Source: Fidelibacterota bacterium (GTDB lineage: Bacteria > Fidelibacterota > Marinisomatia > SCGC-AAA003-L08 > GCA-2689995). Taken from it: DNA of 50,566 nt. Under the pieces are notes generated by a model. That model was not told the DNA's origin. It made no database searches and saw nothing but the letters and a program-made list of their open reading frames with translations. This document shows, piece by piece, positions 25,647 through 34,600 of this stretch (the first letter of the stretch is position 1; each line of letters starts with the position of its first letter). The position numbers and the translations under genes were made by a program. The DNA lies in assembly GCA_014381925.1 (NCBI GenBank), contig JACNKR010000033.1, positions 1 through 50,566 on the forward strand. Reading direction: 5' to 3'.

Positions 25647-25845
25647 TTCATCAATTAAATCTGTGTTTATCTGTATTCTATAAAAATTGTTATGCTCCAG
25701 AGGAGTATTCTATTTGTAATACATAAATCTAATGAAAAATTAGCTCCATCGGAGCGAACTAATAGGCCACTCCTCTGTAGTTTATATTTGATTAATTTAA
25801 TGTGTCATAAATAGATCACCTCTCTGAGGTTAAAAATAAATTAAA
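25647..25845. repeat. Palindrome-rich interspersed repeat, copy B
   Basis: Second copy in the same orientation as copy A, with only scattered substitutions. It has the same series of hairpins: CTCC-AGA-GGAG is perfect here, then GCTCC-ATC-GGAGC, a slightly broken ACTCC-TCT-GTAGT, and ACCTC-TCT-GAGGT. Substitutions in spacers outnumber those in most stems. A third, decayed copy lies near 20797-20900. It looks like a dispersed REP-like family rather than a CRISPR or IS end. Confidence 0.8.
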
Positions 25846-26041
25846 TTACAAGGCTATTATGATATTTTATCAGTGTCTAGTTTTAAAATGTTTATACTTT
25901 TATCAATAATAATTTATACACTAATTACCATAAATTTTCTTATTCATGCTGTTTGAGAGAGAATGGTTTTTTACCGTAAATTTAGGGTTATAAATTTCAA
26001 TAATTTTTATATAATTGAATTTTAATTTAAAGGGTAAAATA

Positions 26042-26584
26042 ATGAGTATTAAAAAAATACACCATGTTGCATATCGATGTCATGATGCAAAGGAAACAGC
26101 TGAGTTTTATAAAGAATTTTTAAACATGGATTTACAATTAGTCTTTGCTGAAAGTAAAGCACCTTCTACTAAGGAGCCTGACCCATATATGCATATATTT
26201 TTAGATGCAGGAATGGGTAATGTATTAGCATTTTTTGAATTACCAAATTCTCCTAAAATGGGGCGAGATAACAATACTCCAGAATGGGTACAACATATTG
26301 CATTTGAAGTGTCAGATATGGATTATTTGATGTCTGCAAAAGAAAAAGTTGAATCAAACGGAATTGAGGTTGTAGGACCTATTGACCATGGATTATTTAA
26401 ATCAATTTATTTTTTTGACCCCAATGGCCATAGATTAGAATTAACAGTGAATACGCCTATTTCAAAAGAAAAAATGGATGAAATTTATAAAAATGCTCCT
26501 GAAATGCTTGAAGAGTGGGCAAGAACAAAACAACCCCCAAAACAAAATGCATGGCTTCATGAAAAAGAATTAAGTAAATCTTAA
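26042..26584 (+). CDS. VOC (glyoxalase/dioxygenase) superfamily protein
   Basis: A 180-residue protein with paired beta-alpha-beta-beta-beta modules of the vicinal oxygen chelate fold. It has KIHHVAYRCHDAKETAEFYKE at the start, WVQHIAFEVSDMDYL in the middle and FFDPNGHRLELTVNTP near residue 140. The His residues of HHVAY and WVQHIAF and the Glu of HRLEL are likely metal ligands. The substrate is not evident. I choose ATG 26042 (ribosome site AAAGGG) rather than an in-frame TTG at 26015. It precedes HPPD and phenylalanine hydroxylase, so a role in aromatic breakdown is likely. Confidence 0.85.
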   Translation: MSIKKIHHVAYRCHDAKETAEFYKEFLNMDLQLVFAESKAPSTKEPDPYMHIFLDAGMGNVLAFFELPNSPKMGRDNNTPEWVQHIAFEVSDMDYLMSAKEKVESNGIEVVGPIDHGLFKSIYFFDPNGHRLELTVNTPISKEKMDEIYKNAPEMLEEWARTKQPPKQNAWLHEKELSKS

Positions 26585-26613
26585 ATTTTAATATATCTAT
26601 TAAGGAAAAAATA

Positions 26614-27654
26614 ATGACAAATAATAATCCATTAAAAATGAGAGGAATTGAATTTACTGAATTTGTTTCTTCAGAAAATGAATTCATGGATAAAGTATTT
26701 TTAGAATTTGGCTTTTCAAAATTGAAAAAACATACAGAAAAAGAAATTTTATATTATAATCAGAATGATATTCATTTTTTATTGAATTATGAAAAAAAAG
26801 GGTTTTCAAGTGAATTTTCAAAAAAACATGGTCCCGCTATTTGCTCGATGGGATGGCGAGTTGAAAATGCTAAGTTTGCATTAGAAGAAGCAGTGAAAAG
26901 AGGTGCAAAGCCAGTTGAAAATATAAAAAAAGATTTACCATATCCTGCGATTTATGGGATTGGTGAAAGCTTGATTTATTTTATTGAAAAATTTGAAGGT
27001 AATGGTTCAATATGGGAAACGGATTTTATTGAATTAGATCGTCCGGTAAAAGTTGAGTCAAAAGGATTTATTGAGATTGATCATCTTACAAATAATGTAT
27101 ATAAAGGAACTATGGAAAAATGGGCAACTTTTTATAAAGATGTTTTTGGATTTAAAGAAGTTCGATATTTTGATATAAAAGGAAAAAAAACAGCTCTAAT
27201 TTCGTATGCATTACAAAGCCCTGATGGTTCTTTTTGTATTCCAATTAATGAAGGAAAAGATGATAATAATAACCAAATAGATGAGTATTTGGATGAATAT
27301 AATGGTCCAGGTGTTCAACATTTAGCATTTAGAACTAATGATTTAGTAAATTCATGTGATTTATTAAATGATACTCATATTGATACATTGGATATAAATG
27401 ATGATTATTATGATTCAATTTTTGACAGAGTCCCTTGGGTAAAAGAAGATAAAGATAAAATAAAACATCATCAAATTCTTGTAGATAGCCATGAAAAAGA
27501 TACATATTTACTTCAAATATTTACAAAGAATTTATTTGGACCAATATTTATTGAATTAATTCAAAGAGAAGGTGATGATGGGTTTGGAGAAGGGAATTTC
27601 CAAGCATTATTTGATTCTATTGAAAGGGATCAAATGAAGAGAGGTGTAATTTAA
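26614..27654 (+). CDS. hppD: 4-Hydroxyphenylpyruvate dioxygenase
   Basis: Fe(II) enzyme converting 4-hydroxyphenylpyruvate to homogentisate in tyrosine catabolism. The 346-residue protein has two VOC domains. The C-terminal one shows the iron triad: His157 (IEIDHLTNNV), His236 (GPGVQHLAFRT) and Glu314 (PIFIELIQREGDDGFGEGNF). The last segment also holds the conserved C-terminal GFG..NF gate helix, which distinguishes HPPD from hydroxymandelate synthases only partly. It starts at ATG 26614 with AAGGA upstream and overlaps the hydroxylase gene by one base. No homogentisate dioxygenase is nearby. Confidence 0.93.
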   Translation: MTNNNPLKMRGIEFTEFVSSENEFMDKVFLEFGFSKLKKHTEKEILYYNQNDIHFLLNYEKKGFSSEFSKKHGPAICSMGWRVENAKFALEEAVKRGAKPVENIKKDLPYPAIYGIGESLIYFIEKFEGNGSIWETDFIELDRPVKVESKGFIEIDHLTNNVYKGTMEKWATFYKDVFGFKEVRYFDIKGKKTALISYALQSPDGSFCIPINEGKDDNNNQIDEYLDEYNGPGVQHLAFRTNDLVNSCDLLNDTHIDTLDINDDYYDSIFDRVPWVKEDKDKIKHHQILVDSHEKDTYLLQIFTKNLFGPIFIELIQREGDDGFGEGNFQALFDSIERDQMKRGVI

Positions 27655-28361
27655 TGAATCCCATGATTCAGAGAACTTTTACTCCTGATGAGTTGGAGGC
27701 ATGGGAAATAATTTTGGCTGATCATGAAAAAAAACGAACTCATCAGATTGTAGATATTTATCATGATGGATTAAAAATATTAAATATTAAATCTGATTAT
27801 ATTCCTCAACTATGGGAAATTAATAATATTTTAATGGATTATACTGGCTTTCAGGGGCAATATGTTACAGGGTTAGAAGATGGGAATAGTTTTTATTCCA
27901 TGCTTGCTAATAAAATGTTTCCAATTGGTAATTTTATTAGAGATAAAAAAGATTTAAGTTATACTCCTGCTCCTGATATGATTCATGATTTATATGGTCA
28001 TATTCCTTTTTTTATTAATCCTGAATATGCAAGTTTTTGTCAAAATTTTGGGGAAATTGCATGTAATTATTTAGATAACCCTGATAAATTAAGACAATTT
28101 GAGCGATTTTTTTGGTTTACTATTGAATTTGGATTAATTAATACACCCGAAGGAAAACGAATATTTGGTGCAGGAATAGCGTCCTCTATTGGTGAATGCG
28201 AATATGCATTAAGTGATGAACCTGAAATTGTAGAATTTGAAATTGATGAAATTATTAACCAAGAGTTTAGAATTGATGAAATGCAAAAAAAATTATTTAT
28301 TTTAGAATCTAAAGAGCAGTTATATAATTGCCTAGATGAATTAGAAAGAAAAATAAAGTGA
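27654..28361 (+). CDS. phhA: Phenylalanine 4-hydroxylase
   Basis: Pterin-dependent iron enzyme turning phenylalanine into tyrosine. The 235-residue bacterial catalytic-domain-only form contains YTPAPDMIHDLYGHIPFF with iron ligands His111 and His116, and FFWFTIEFGL with the third ligand Glu158, followed by GAGIASSIGECEYAL. There is no N-terminal ACT regulatory domain, which is normal in bacteria. Together with HPPD it gives Phe to Tyr and hydroxyphenylpyruvate to homogentisate; the transaminase between them is not here. It overlaps HPPD and the SCO-like gene. Confidence 0.95.
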   Translation: MNPMIQRTFTPDELEAWEIILADHEKKRTHQIVDIYHDGLKILNIKSDYIPQLWEINNILMDYTGFQGQYVTGLEDGNSFYSMLANKMFPIGNFIRDKKDLSYTPAPDMIHDLYGHIPFFINPEYASFCQNFGEIACNYLDNPDKLRQFERFFWFTIEFGLINTPEGKRIFGAGIASSIGECEYALSDEPEIVEFEIDEIINQEFRIDEMQKKLFILESKEQLYNCLDELERKIK

Positions 28362-28927
28362 AAATAAATTCAAATAAAAAAGTTATATTAATCTGGGTTT
28401 TAATAATAACATTTATGGCAACGATAGGTATTTCTATAATTATAAGAGATTCAAATAATGGATTTGGCACCGTAACTTTTGGTTCTATTAAACCATTTAA
28501 ATTAACAGATCAAACCGGTAAAGTAATTACAAAGAATGATTTATCTGGAATGGTATGGATTTTAAATACAATTGCTATAAATTGTGAAGGCAATAATTCC
28601 TGTGAAGATGTAAAGTCAATGACTATGTCAATTAATGAACAATTGAAAAATAATTTAAATGTTAAATTAGTGTCTATTGTGATTGATAGAGAAAATATAT
28701 TGGCAGAAGACTTTATTGAATTTGGAGATTTATTAAATGCAGATGTAAAAAATTGGTTATTATTAAACGGAAGTGAGGAGGAGCTTGCTAAAATGAAATC
28801 TCAACTTTTAGGAGATTTTTCAACCGCTTTACTAATAGATCAAAATGGAATTTTTAGAGGAATTTATAATATTTCTAATTTATCTGAAGTTAAAAAAATG
28901 ATGGTAGAAGCAAAAAAACTAATTTAA
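28358..28927 (+). CDS. SCO1/SenC-like thioredoxin-fold membrane protein with altered cysteine motif
   Basis: A 189-residue protein with an N-terminal membrane anchor (about residues 9-28) and a periplasmic thioredoxin-like domain. It has SIKPFKLTDQTGKVITKNDLSGMVWILN and the SCO-like segments LVSIVIDRE and LLNADVKNWLLLNGSEEEL. The copper-binding CxxxC of SCO proteins is replaced by C76-x5-C82, and the distal His of the family appears to be Phe (GDFSTALLIDQNG). It may bind copper poorly, act as a redox protein, or be degenerate. The GTG start overlaps the hydroxylase stop as GTGA. The end lies 3 bp from the convergent Rrf2 gene. Confidence 0.7.
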   Translation: MKINSNKKVILIWVLIITFMATIGISIIIRDSNNGFGTVTFGSIKPFKLTDQTGKVITKNDLSGMVWILNTIAINCEGNNSCEDVKSMTMSINEQLKNNLNVKLVSIVIDRENILAEDFIEFGDLLNADVKNWLLLNGSEEELAKMKSQLLGDFSTALLIDQNGIFRGIYNISNLSEVKKMMVEAKKLI

Positions 28928-28930
28928 AAA

Positions 28931-29386
28931 TTATTTTTGATTTAATAATTTATTTAACTGAATATGTTTTCGGTTAATTTCTTTTGCTAAAAATTCTAAA
29001 TTTTGGTTCATTAGTTTATCATTAATTTCTTGTTTCATTTTTTTCCATACATCATGCACAGGGCATGGAACCGAGTCCGAACAAATATCTAATCCAAATA
29101 AACACATTTCATTCTCTGGCGGTAACCCATCAATAATATGAACAATGTCAATTATTCTAATGTCTTTTGCTGGCTTACTTAGCTTGATACCACCTCTTCT
29201 ACCTCGACTAGATTTAAGTAAATTATTTTTTGATAAAGTTTGAATTAATTTAGATAAATAAAATTTAGGGATATCATAATCCTCTGAAATTTGACTCACT
29301 AAGATCAATCCGTCTTTTTGATTTTCCGCCAAGTATATCATTGCTTGAATGGCGTATTTTGCTGATTCTGAAAACATATGGTTCAT
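28931..29386 (-). CDS. Rrf2-family transcriptional regulator with Fe-S cysteines
   Basis: DNA-binding regulator of the IscR/NsrR group. The 151-residue protein has the winged-helix SAKYAIQAMIYLAENQKDGLILVSQISEDYDIPKFYLSKLIQTLSK, a wing RGRRGGIKL, and the sensing loop with Cys95, Cys102, Cys108 and His111 (C-x6-C-x5-CPVH). IscR has C-x5-C-x5-C-x2-H, so a Fe-S cluster is very likely; NO, oxygen or Fe-S status could be sensed. Its neighbourhood next to nitrate-reduction and NO-repair genes favours an NsrR-like job, by inference. It is transcribed away from the nar operon and is convergent with the SCO-like gene. Confidence 0.88.
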   Translation of the reverse strand: MNHMFSESAKYAIQAMIYLAENQKDGLILVSQISEDYDIPKFYLSKLIQTLSKNNLLKSSRGRRGGIKLSKPAKDIRIIDIVHIIDGLPPENEMCLFGLDICSDSVPCPVHDVWKKMKQEINDKLMNQNLEFLAKEINRKHIQLNKLLNQK

Positions 29387-29543
29387 TAAATTTATAACAT
29401 TTTAAGTATTTATATAAAAGGATTTCCACCTATATCTAAGAAAAAATTATTTTAACTTCAGTAATTATATTAAAATTACTTATAAGCGAGTATAATTTAA
29501 TTCATCTTAATTCTAAATAAAATAGATGTATTAATATATTACA

Positions 29544-29555
29544 GATATACATATC
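29544..29555. promoter_or_regulatory. GATATACATATC palindromic motif upstream of the Rrf2 gene
   Basis: A near-perfect palindrome, GATAT-AC-ATATC, lies in the 183-bp gap upstream of the Rrf2 start (29386) and just after the lysR stop. The same core occurs twice before narC at 30566-30577 and 30727-30738. Occurrence in both regulator and target promoter regions suggests an operator, but A/T palindromes are common here. Confidence 0.3.
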
Positions 29556-29569
29556 AAAAAATCAATTAA

Positions 29570-30463
29570 TTATAAGTTTGCAAAATGATTTAATACTTCT
29601 TGGATTGCTTTAGAGATTGGTCTATCCTTTCTTGTAATAATTCCTATATTTCTTTTTAATTTTTCATTTGAAATATCTATTGAAATTAAGTCACCATTTT
29701 GTATTTCATGCTGAACTGTATTTTCTGGTAAAATTGATAATCCTGCACCAATTTCTAATGACCTTTTTAGCGTTTCAACATTGTCAAATTCTTGTATCAT
29801 CTTTACAGTTGTTTTATTTTCTTTAAGGACATCGTCAATATAATTTCGAGTCGGTATTTCTTTAATAAACCCGATAAAATTTTGATGATTCAAATCCTTT
29901 ATTGTGATTGTTTTTTTATTAGAAAATTTATGATTTGGCGCACATACAACCACGAGGTTTTCATTTTCTACTGAATAAATGTTTACAAGTGGGTGATTCC
30001 ATGGAAATGCAATTATTCCCATATCGCATGATCCTTGAATTACGCTATTATAAATTTTATCAGATCGATTATATTCAATATGTAGATTTATTTTATGTTC
30101 TTTTTTTAGAAATGATTTTACAACTTTAGGTAGTCTGTAAAAACCAATAGAGTATATTGTTTCAATATTTACGGTTTGAATTATATTCCCCATTTCGGCA
30201 TCCATTAAATCTATGATTTCTTGAAATTGTAAGAGGATTTTTTCACTTCCATTTAAAAATATTTTACCTTCGGAAGTAAGTGAAAAATTCCCTCTTCTAC
30301 GCATAATTAATTGTTTCCCTAAGAAATTTTCTAAATAGGAAATTTGTTGACTCACTGCAGATTGAGTGATAAAGTTTCTTTCTGCAGCACGAGAAAAGCT
30401 TTTTGTTTCTGCAAGATCACAGAAAACTTTAAATAAATCTAAGTATATTCTTGAACCCTTCAT
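29570..30463 (-). CDS. LysR-family transcriptional regulator
   Basis: A 297-residue LysR protein. It has an N-terminal helix-turn-helix (FCDLAETKSFSRAAERNFITQSAVSQQISYLE, about residues 14-45) and a periplasmic-binding-protein-like effector domain with DMGIIAFPW and GLSILPENTV near residue 250. The effector domain resembles the CysB/CysL/CbbR group, but the ligand cannot be told from sequence. The start at 30463 has AGGAG upstream. It is divergent from narC with a 322-bp gap, so it is a candidate nar regulator. LysR control of nitrate respiration would be unusual, so this is inference. Confidence 0.9.
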   Translation of the reverse strand: MKGSRIYLDLFKVFCDLAETKSFSRAAERNFITQSAVSQQISYLENFLGKQLIMRRRGNFSLTSEGKIFLNGSEKILLQFQEIIDLMDAEMGNIIQTVNIETIYSIGFYRLPKVVKSFLKKEHKINLHIEYNRSDKIYNSVIQGSCDMGIIAFPWNHPLVNIYSVENENLVVVCAPNHKFSNKKTITIKDLNHQNFIGFIKEIPTRNYIDDVLKENKTTVKMIQEFDNVETLKRSLEIGAGLSILPENTVQHEIQNGDLISIDISNEKLKRNIGIITRKDRPISKAIQEVLNHFANL

Positions 30464-30785
30464 GTATTAGTTCTCCTTATTTCTGATATTAATAATTATA
30501 ATGTTATCTAATAATATTATTAGCAATGGGTATAAATTTAATACTAAATTAAAGGATGATAAAAGGATATACATATCTATATTTTAATAAAATAAATATG
30601 CGTTTATGATGTATTCTTTATTGGTAAATAAATTAATCTAATTTATCGAATTAAATAATAATTAAAAATACTAATATATTCTTGTAATATATAAAATAAG
30701 ATTAATAGATTATGGTTCGATAAAAAGATATAAATATCTATATACCATAGTTTAGTTAATCCAAGTAATTGAATTAAAGGCAGAT
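30464..30785. promoter_or_regulatory. Divergent lysR / nar control region
   Basis: A 322-bp gene-free, very AT-rich gap. It contains the 16-bp palindrome at 30508 and two related 19-base motifs, AAAAGGATATACATATCTATA (core 30566-30577) and a variant with core GATATAAATATC at 30727-30738. The second lies about 50 bp before the narC ATG, and an AAAGG ribosome site is just ahead of 30786. No FNR-type TTGAT-N4-ATCAA site stands out. Confidence 0.4.
30508..30523. promoter_or_regulatory. Perfect 16-bp palindrome between lysR and narC
   Basis: CTAATAATATTATTAG is a perfect palindrome centred about 50 bp upstream of the lysR start, in the divergent lysR-narC gap. Position and symmetry suit an autoregulatory LysR operator. 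The sequence is nearly all A/T, so chance is possible. Confidence 0.4.
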
Positions 30786-31673
30786 ATGAAAAAAGAAAGA
30801 TTTAATATTTTTAGTAAAATATATTATAGAGTGGCTGGGGCTCTGAGATTAAAAAGTTTAATATTGACAATGTTAATATTATCTCTCACCTCAATTTTAT
30901 TCACACAAAACCAACCTGAAGAATTTTTTAAAAGTAATTGTTCCAGTTGTCACACAATTGGTGGCGGTAAACTTACGGGGCCAGACTTAAAAAATATTCA
31001 TCAACGAAAAAGTGATGATTGGATTAAAAAATTCATTAATGATCCTTCCGCAGTTATTAATAATGGTGATGCTTATGCTTTAAAGATATTAGAAGAATCT
31101 CGTGGTATAATTATGCCAAAAGTCGGAGGTCTTACTCCATTTATTACTGAATCCTTGTTGGAATTAATTAAAACTGAATCAGCAAAAGAAAAATCAGTAT
31201 TTGGTGGTTCAACAATTGACGATCGACCGTTGACTGAAGCAGATGTTATTTTAGGTGAAAAATTATTTAATGGTACAAAAAGATTAAAAAATAATGGTCC
31301 TTCATGCATTGCCTGTCATAGTGTAGATGGAGAAGGTGCATTAGGTGGAGGTTTATTGGGACCTGACCTTACTAGAGTCTATGGTCGCTTAGGTGGAAAA
31401 AACATTCTGACTGCTTGGCTGGCAAACCCATCAAGCGAAACAATGGCTCCAATATATAAAAAACATCCAATTGACGATTCTGAAGTTTTACCGCTTGTTG
31501 CTTTTTTTAAAGAAAAAGATAAAATGGTTTCAATGGCAGGTACAGGTATGCATGATTTTAATTTTATGATAGTCGGTTTGGTTGGATTAATATTGATGTT
31601 ATTATTATTTGATATTTTTTGGGGGAATAGATTGAAATCAATAAGAAAGAAAATTGTAAAAGGGAATAAATAA
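30786..31673 (+). CDS. narC: Membrane-anchored di-haem cytochrome c of the nitrate reductase operon (NarC-like)
   Basis: A 295-residue periplasmic cytochrome. It has an N-terminal signal or anchor helix (about 23-40), haem sites CSSCH (Cys 52/55, His56) and CIACH (Cys 174/177, His178) in two mono-haem domains, Met-containing loops IIMPKVGG and [12 protein letters not shown] as probable sixth ligands, and a C-terminal transmembrane helix (about 258-278). The gene order matches Thermus thermophilus narCGHJI, where NarC is a di-haem cytochrome required for Nar activity; that analogy drives the name. Nitrobacter-type nitrite oxidoreductase loci also have nearby c-type cytochromes. Its stop overlaps narG. 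It could link ACIII and the reductase. Confidence 0.82.
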   Translation: MKKERFNIFSKIYYRVAGALRLKSLILTMLILSLTSILFTQNQPEEFFKSNCSSCHTIGGGKLTGPDLKNIHQRKSDDWIKKFINDPSAVINNGDAYALKILEESRGIIMPKVGGLTPFITESLLELIKTESAKEKSVFGGSTIDDRPLTEADVILGEKLFNGTKRLKNNGPSCIACHSVDGEGALGGGLLGPDLTRVYGRLGGKNILTAWLANPSSETMAPIYKKHPIDDSEVLPLVAFFKEKDKMVSMAGTGMHDFNFMIVGLVGLILMLLLFDIFWGNRLKSIRKKIVKGNK

Positions 31674-34600
31674 TGTGTGATACAAAACAAAATTTAAGTT
31701 GGATTAGAGATGAAGTCACCCCTGAAAATAGACAATGGGAAGAATTCTATCGCAACCGTTGGCAGTATGATAAAATAGTTAGAAGTACACATGGTGTAAA
31801 TTGTACAGGAAGTTGTACTTGGCAGATTCATGTAAAAGATGGAATTGTTACATGGGAAATGCAAGGTTTAGATTATCCGAAGCTTGAAAAAGGTATTCCT
31901 CCTTATGAACCTCGTGGTTGTCAGAGAGGTATTTCTTTTTCATGGTATTTATATAGCCCACTTCGAGTTAAATATCCTTATGTTCGAGGAATATTATTAG
32001 ATTTATGGAAGGAAGCTCGGTCTGAATTTTCTGATCCAGCAGAAGCTTGGAAGTCATTAACTTCAAATCCTGAAAAAAGAAAACGCTGGCAATCTGCTAG
32101 AGGTAAAGGTGGATTTAGAAGAGCTGATTGGGAAACTGCAAAAGAAATTATAGCAGCATCAATGGTTCATACTATTGAAGAACATGGTCCTGATAGAATT
32201 GCGGGATTCTCTCCTATTCCTGCAATGTCAATGGTAAGTTATGCCGCTGGTGCACGGTTAATGCAATTAGTTGGTGGGATTTCACTTTCATTCTATGATT
32301 GGTATTGTGATCTTCCAAGTGCATCTCCTGAAACTTGGGGAGAGCAAACAGATGTACAGGAATCAGCTGATTGGTATAATGCAAAAATGATAGCTGTAAT
32401 GGGTGCAAACCTAAATATGACTCGAACTCCTGATGTCCATTTTGCTGCAGAAGCTCGACATAACGGAACTAAAATGTGTGTATTTTCACCAGATTTTTCT
32501 CAGGTTTCAAAGTTTGGTGATGAGTGGTTTCCTGTAAATGCAGGGCAAGATGGTGCTTTTTGGATGGCTGTTAATCATGTCATATTGAAAGAGTTTCATT
32601 ATGAAAATCAAATTGAAGATTTTATAAATTATACAAAACAATATACTGATTCACCGTTTTTAGTTGAAATTAAGAAAAATGGAGATGTATATAAAGCAGA
32701 TCAATTATTAAGAGCAAATCGTCTTTCTCAATATACAGATATAGAAAATGGTGATTGGCAATTTTTAATGTGGGATGAAACAGAAAGCCGAACAAAAGTT
32801 CCCATGGGGTCTGTTGGAAATCGATGGGCAGAAAAAAATACTGGAAAATGGAATTTAAAACTTGAAGATAATGTTGATGGTTCAAAAATAAATCCTCAGC
32901 TTACATTTTTAAAAGATTCTGATGAAATTATTGAAATTCAATTAGATAATTTTGCTCAAGGGGATACACAAAATAGAAAAGTTCCTGTAAAGTATATAGA
33001 AACAGAAAATGGAAAAGTTGCAGTTGCTACGGTTTATGATTTACTTATGGCTCAGTATGGAGTTGGTCGAGGATTAGACGGATATCCTGATTCGTATGAA
33101 GTTGATGATGTTTATACTCCTGAATGGTCATCAAAATATACAGGAATTTCTCCTGAGACATTAATTAAATTTGCTCGTGAATGGGCTGGAACAGCTGAAA
33201 AAACAGGTGGAAAATGTACAGTAATTATCGGTGCAGGAATAAACCATTGGTATCATGCAAATTTAATTTATAGATCTGCAATTCATGCATTAATGTTTAC
33301 TGGTTGTATTGGTAAAAATGGTGGTGGGTTAGCACATTATGTTGGACAAGAAAAATTAGCTCCTGGTGAATCATGGGGATCAATTGCTTTAGCTAAAGAT
33401 TGGTATGGACCATCTCGATTACAAAATGCACCAAGTTGGCATTATGTGCATTCAGATCAATGGCGTTATGAAAAAGGATTTACAGATTATCATACTGTAC
33501 CAAAAGATCAACCCGAAAATACATTGGCATCTGGACATACCATTGATGTAAATGTTAAAGCTGTTCGAAATGGATGGTTACCATTTTACCCTCAATTTGA
33601 AAAAAATCCTTTAGATTTAGTTAAAGAAGCTCGAAAGAATGGTGCAAAAGATGAGAAAGGGATTGCAGATTATATTGTTGATAAATTGAAAAAGAAAGAA
33701 ATGAAATTTTCAATTGAAGACCCCGATAATTCTGATAATTGGCCGAGAGTTTGGTTTGTATGGAGAGGTAACGCAATTGGTGGTAGTGCAAAGGGACATG
33801 AATTTTTCTTAGATCATTATTTAGGAACTCATACAAATCAAGTTTCAGATAGTGATTTTGCAAAAGGATCTACTGAGGAAGTTGTATGGCATGATAAAGT
33901 TCCACAAGGTAAAATGGATTTAGTTGTTGATTTAAATTTTAGAATGGATACATCTGCTCTTTATTCAGATATCGTTTTGCCTGCAGCAACTTGGTATGAA
34001 AAAGCAGATTTGAATTCAACAGATATGCATAGTTTTATTCATCCATTACAAGAAGCAGTACCGCCTGCATGGGAATCTAAAAGTGATTGGGATATTTTTA
34101 AAGAAATTTCTAAAGAATTTTCAAAACAATCAAAAAGTCATTTTCCAGAGCCTGTTGAAGATGTTTTAGCCGTACCTCTAGCGCATGATTCACCTGCTGA
34201 AATAGCACAACCAGAAATGAAAGATTGGATTAATGGCGAAATAGAAGCTATTCCAGGAAAAACAATGCCTGGGTTAAAAGTTGTAAAAAGAGATTATAAA
34301 AATGTATATAATCAGTTTATTTCGTATGGACCAAATGTTCCAAAAAATGGATTAGGTGCTCATGGAACAGGATATTCTGTAGTAGATGAATATGCTAAAT
34401 TGATGGAAGAAGGTGCGATTGAGAAATGGGATGGGAATCAGTATCCATCATTAAAAGAAGCGAAAGATGTTGCAAATACAATTCTTACCCTAGCTACAGT
34501 TACAAATGGTGAATTAGCTTATCGTTCTTACCAAAATATGGAAAAGAAAACGGGGCTTGTTTTATCAGATTTAGCTGAAAAAAATAGAGGCTCAAGAACC

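Larger units (their letters stand above)
25041..26041. other. One-kilobase gene-free gap between divergent cox and VOC operons
   Basis: No coding region can be supported here. It must hold the cox promoter (minus strand, just above 25040) and the promoter for the plus-strand operon beginning at 26042, whose ribosome site AAAGGG is at about 26030-26035. Two ~200-bp direct repeats occupy 25301-25500 and 25647-25845. The rest (25041-25300, 25501-25646, 25846-26029) is AT-rich, and I see no RNA gene in it. Confidence 0.6.

Noticed and set aside
25301..25845. Possible CRISPR array
   Set aside because: Only two long copies 346 bp apart, with internal palindromes; no regular short repeats and spacers and no cas genes.
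25041..26041. Possible insertion sequence or non-coding RNA gene in the 1-kb gap
   Set aside because: No transposase frame, no terminal inverted repeats and no target duplication found; no tRNA or rRNA-like structure recognised.
30464..30785. FNR/CRP-type site for nitrate control
   Set aside because: No convincing TTGAT-N4-ATCAA match was found on reading the gap.
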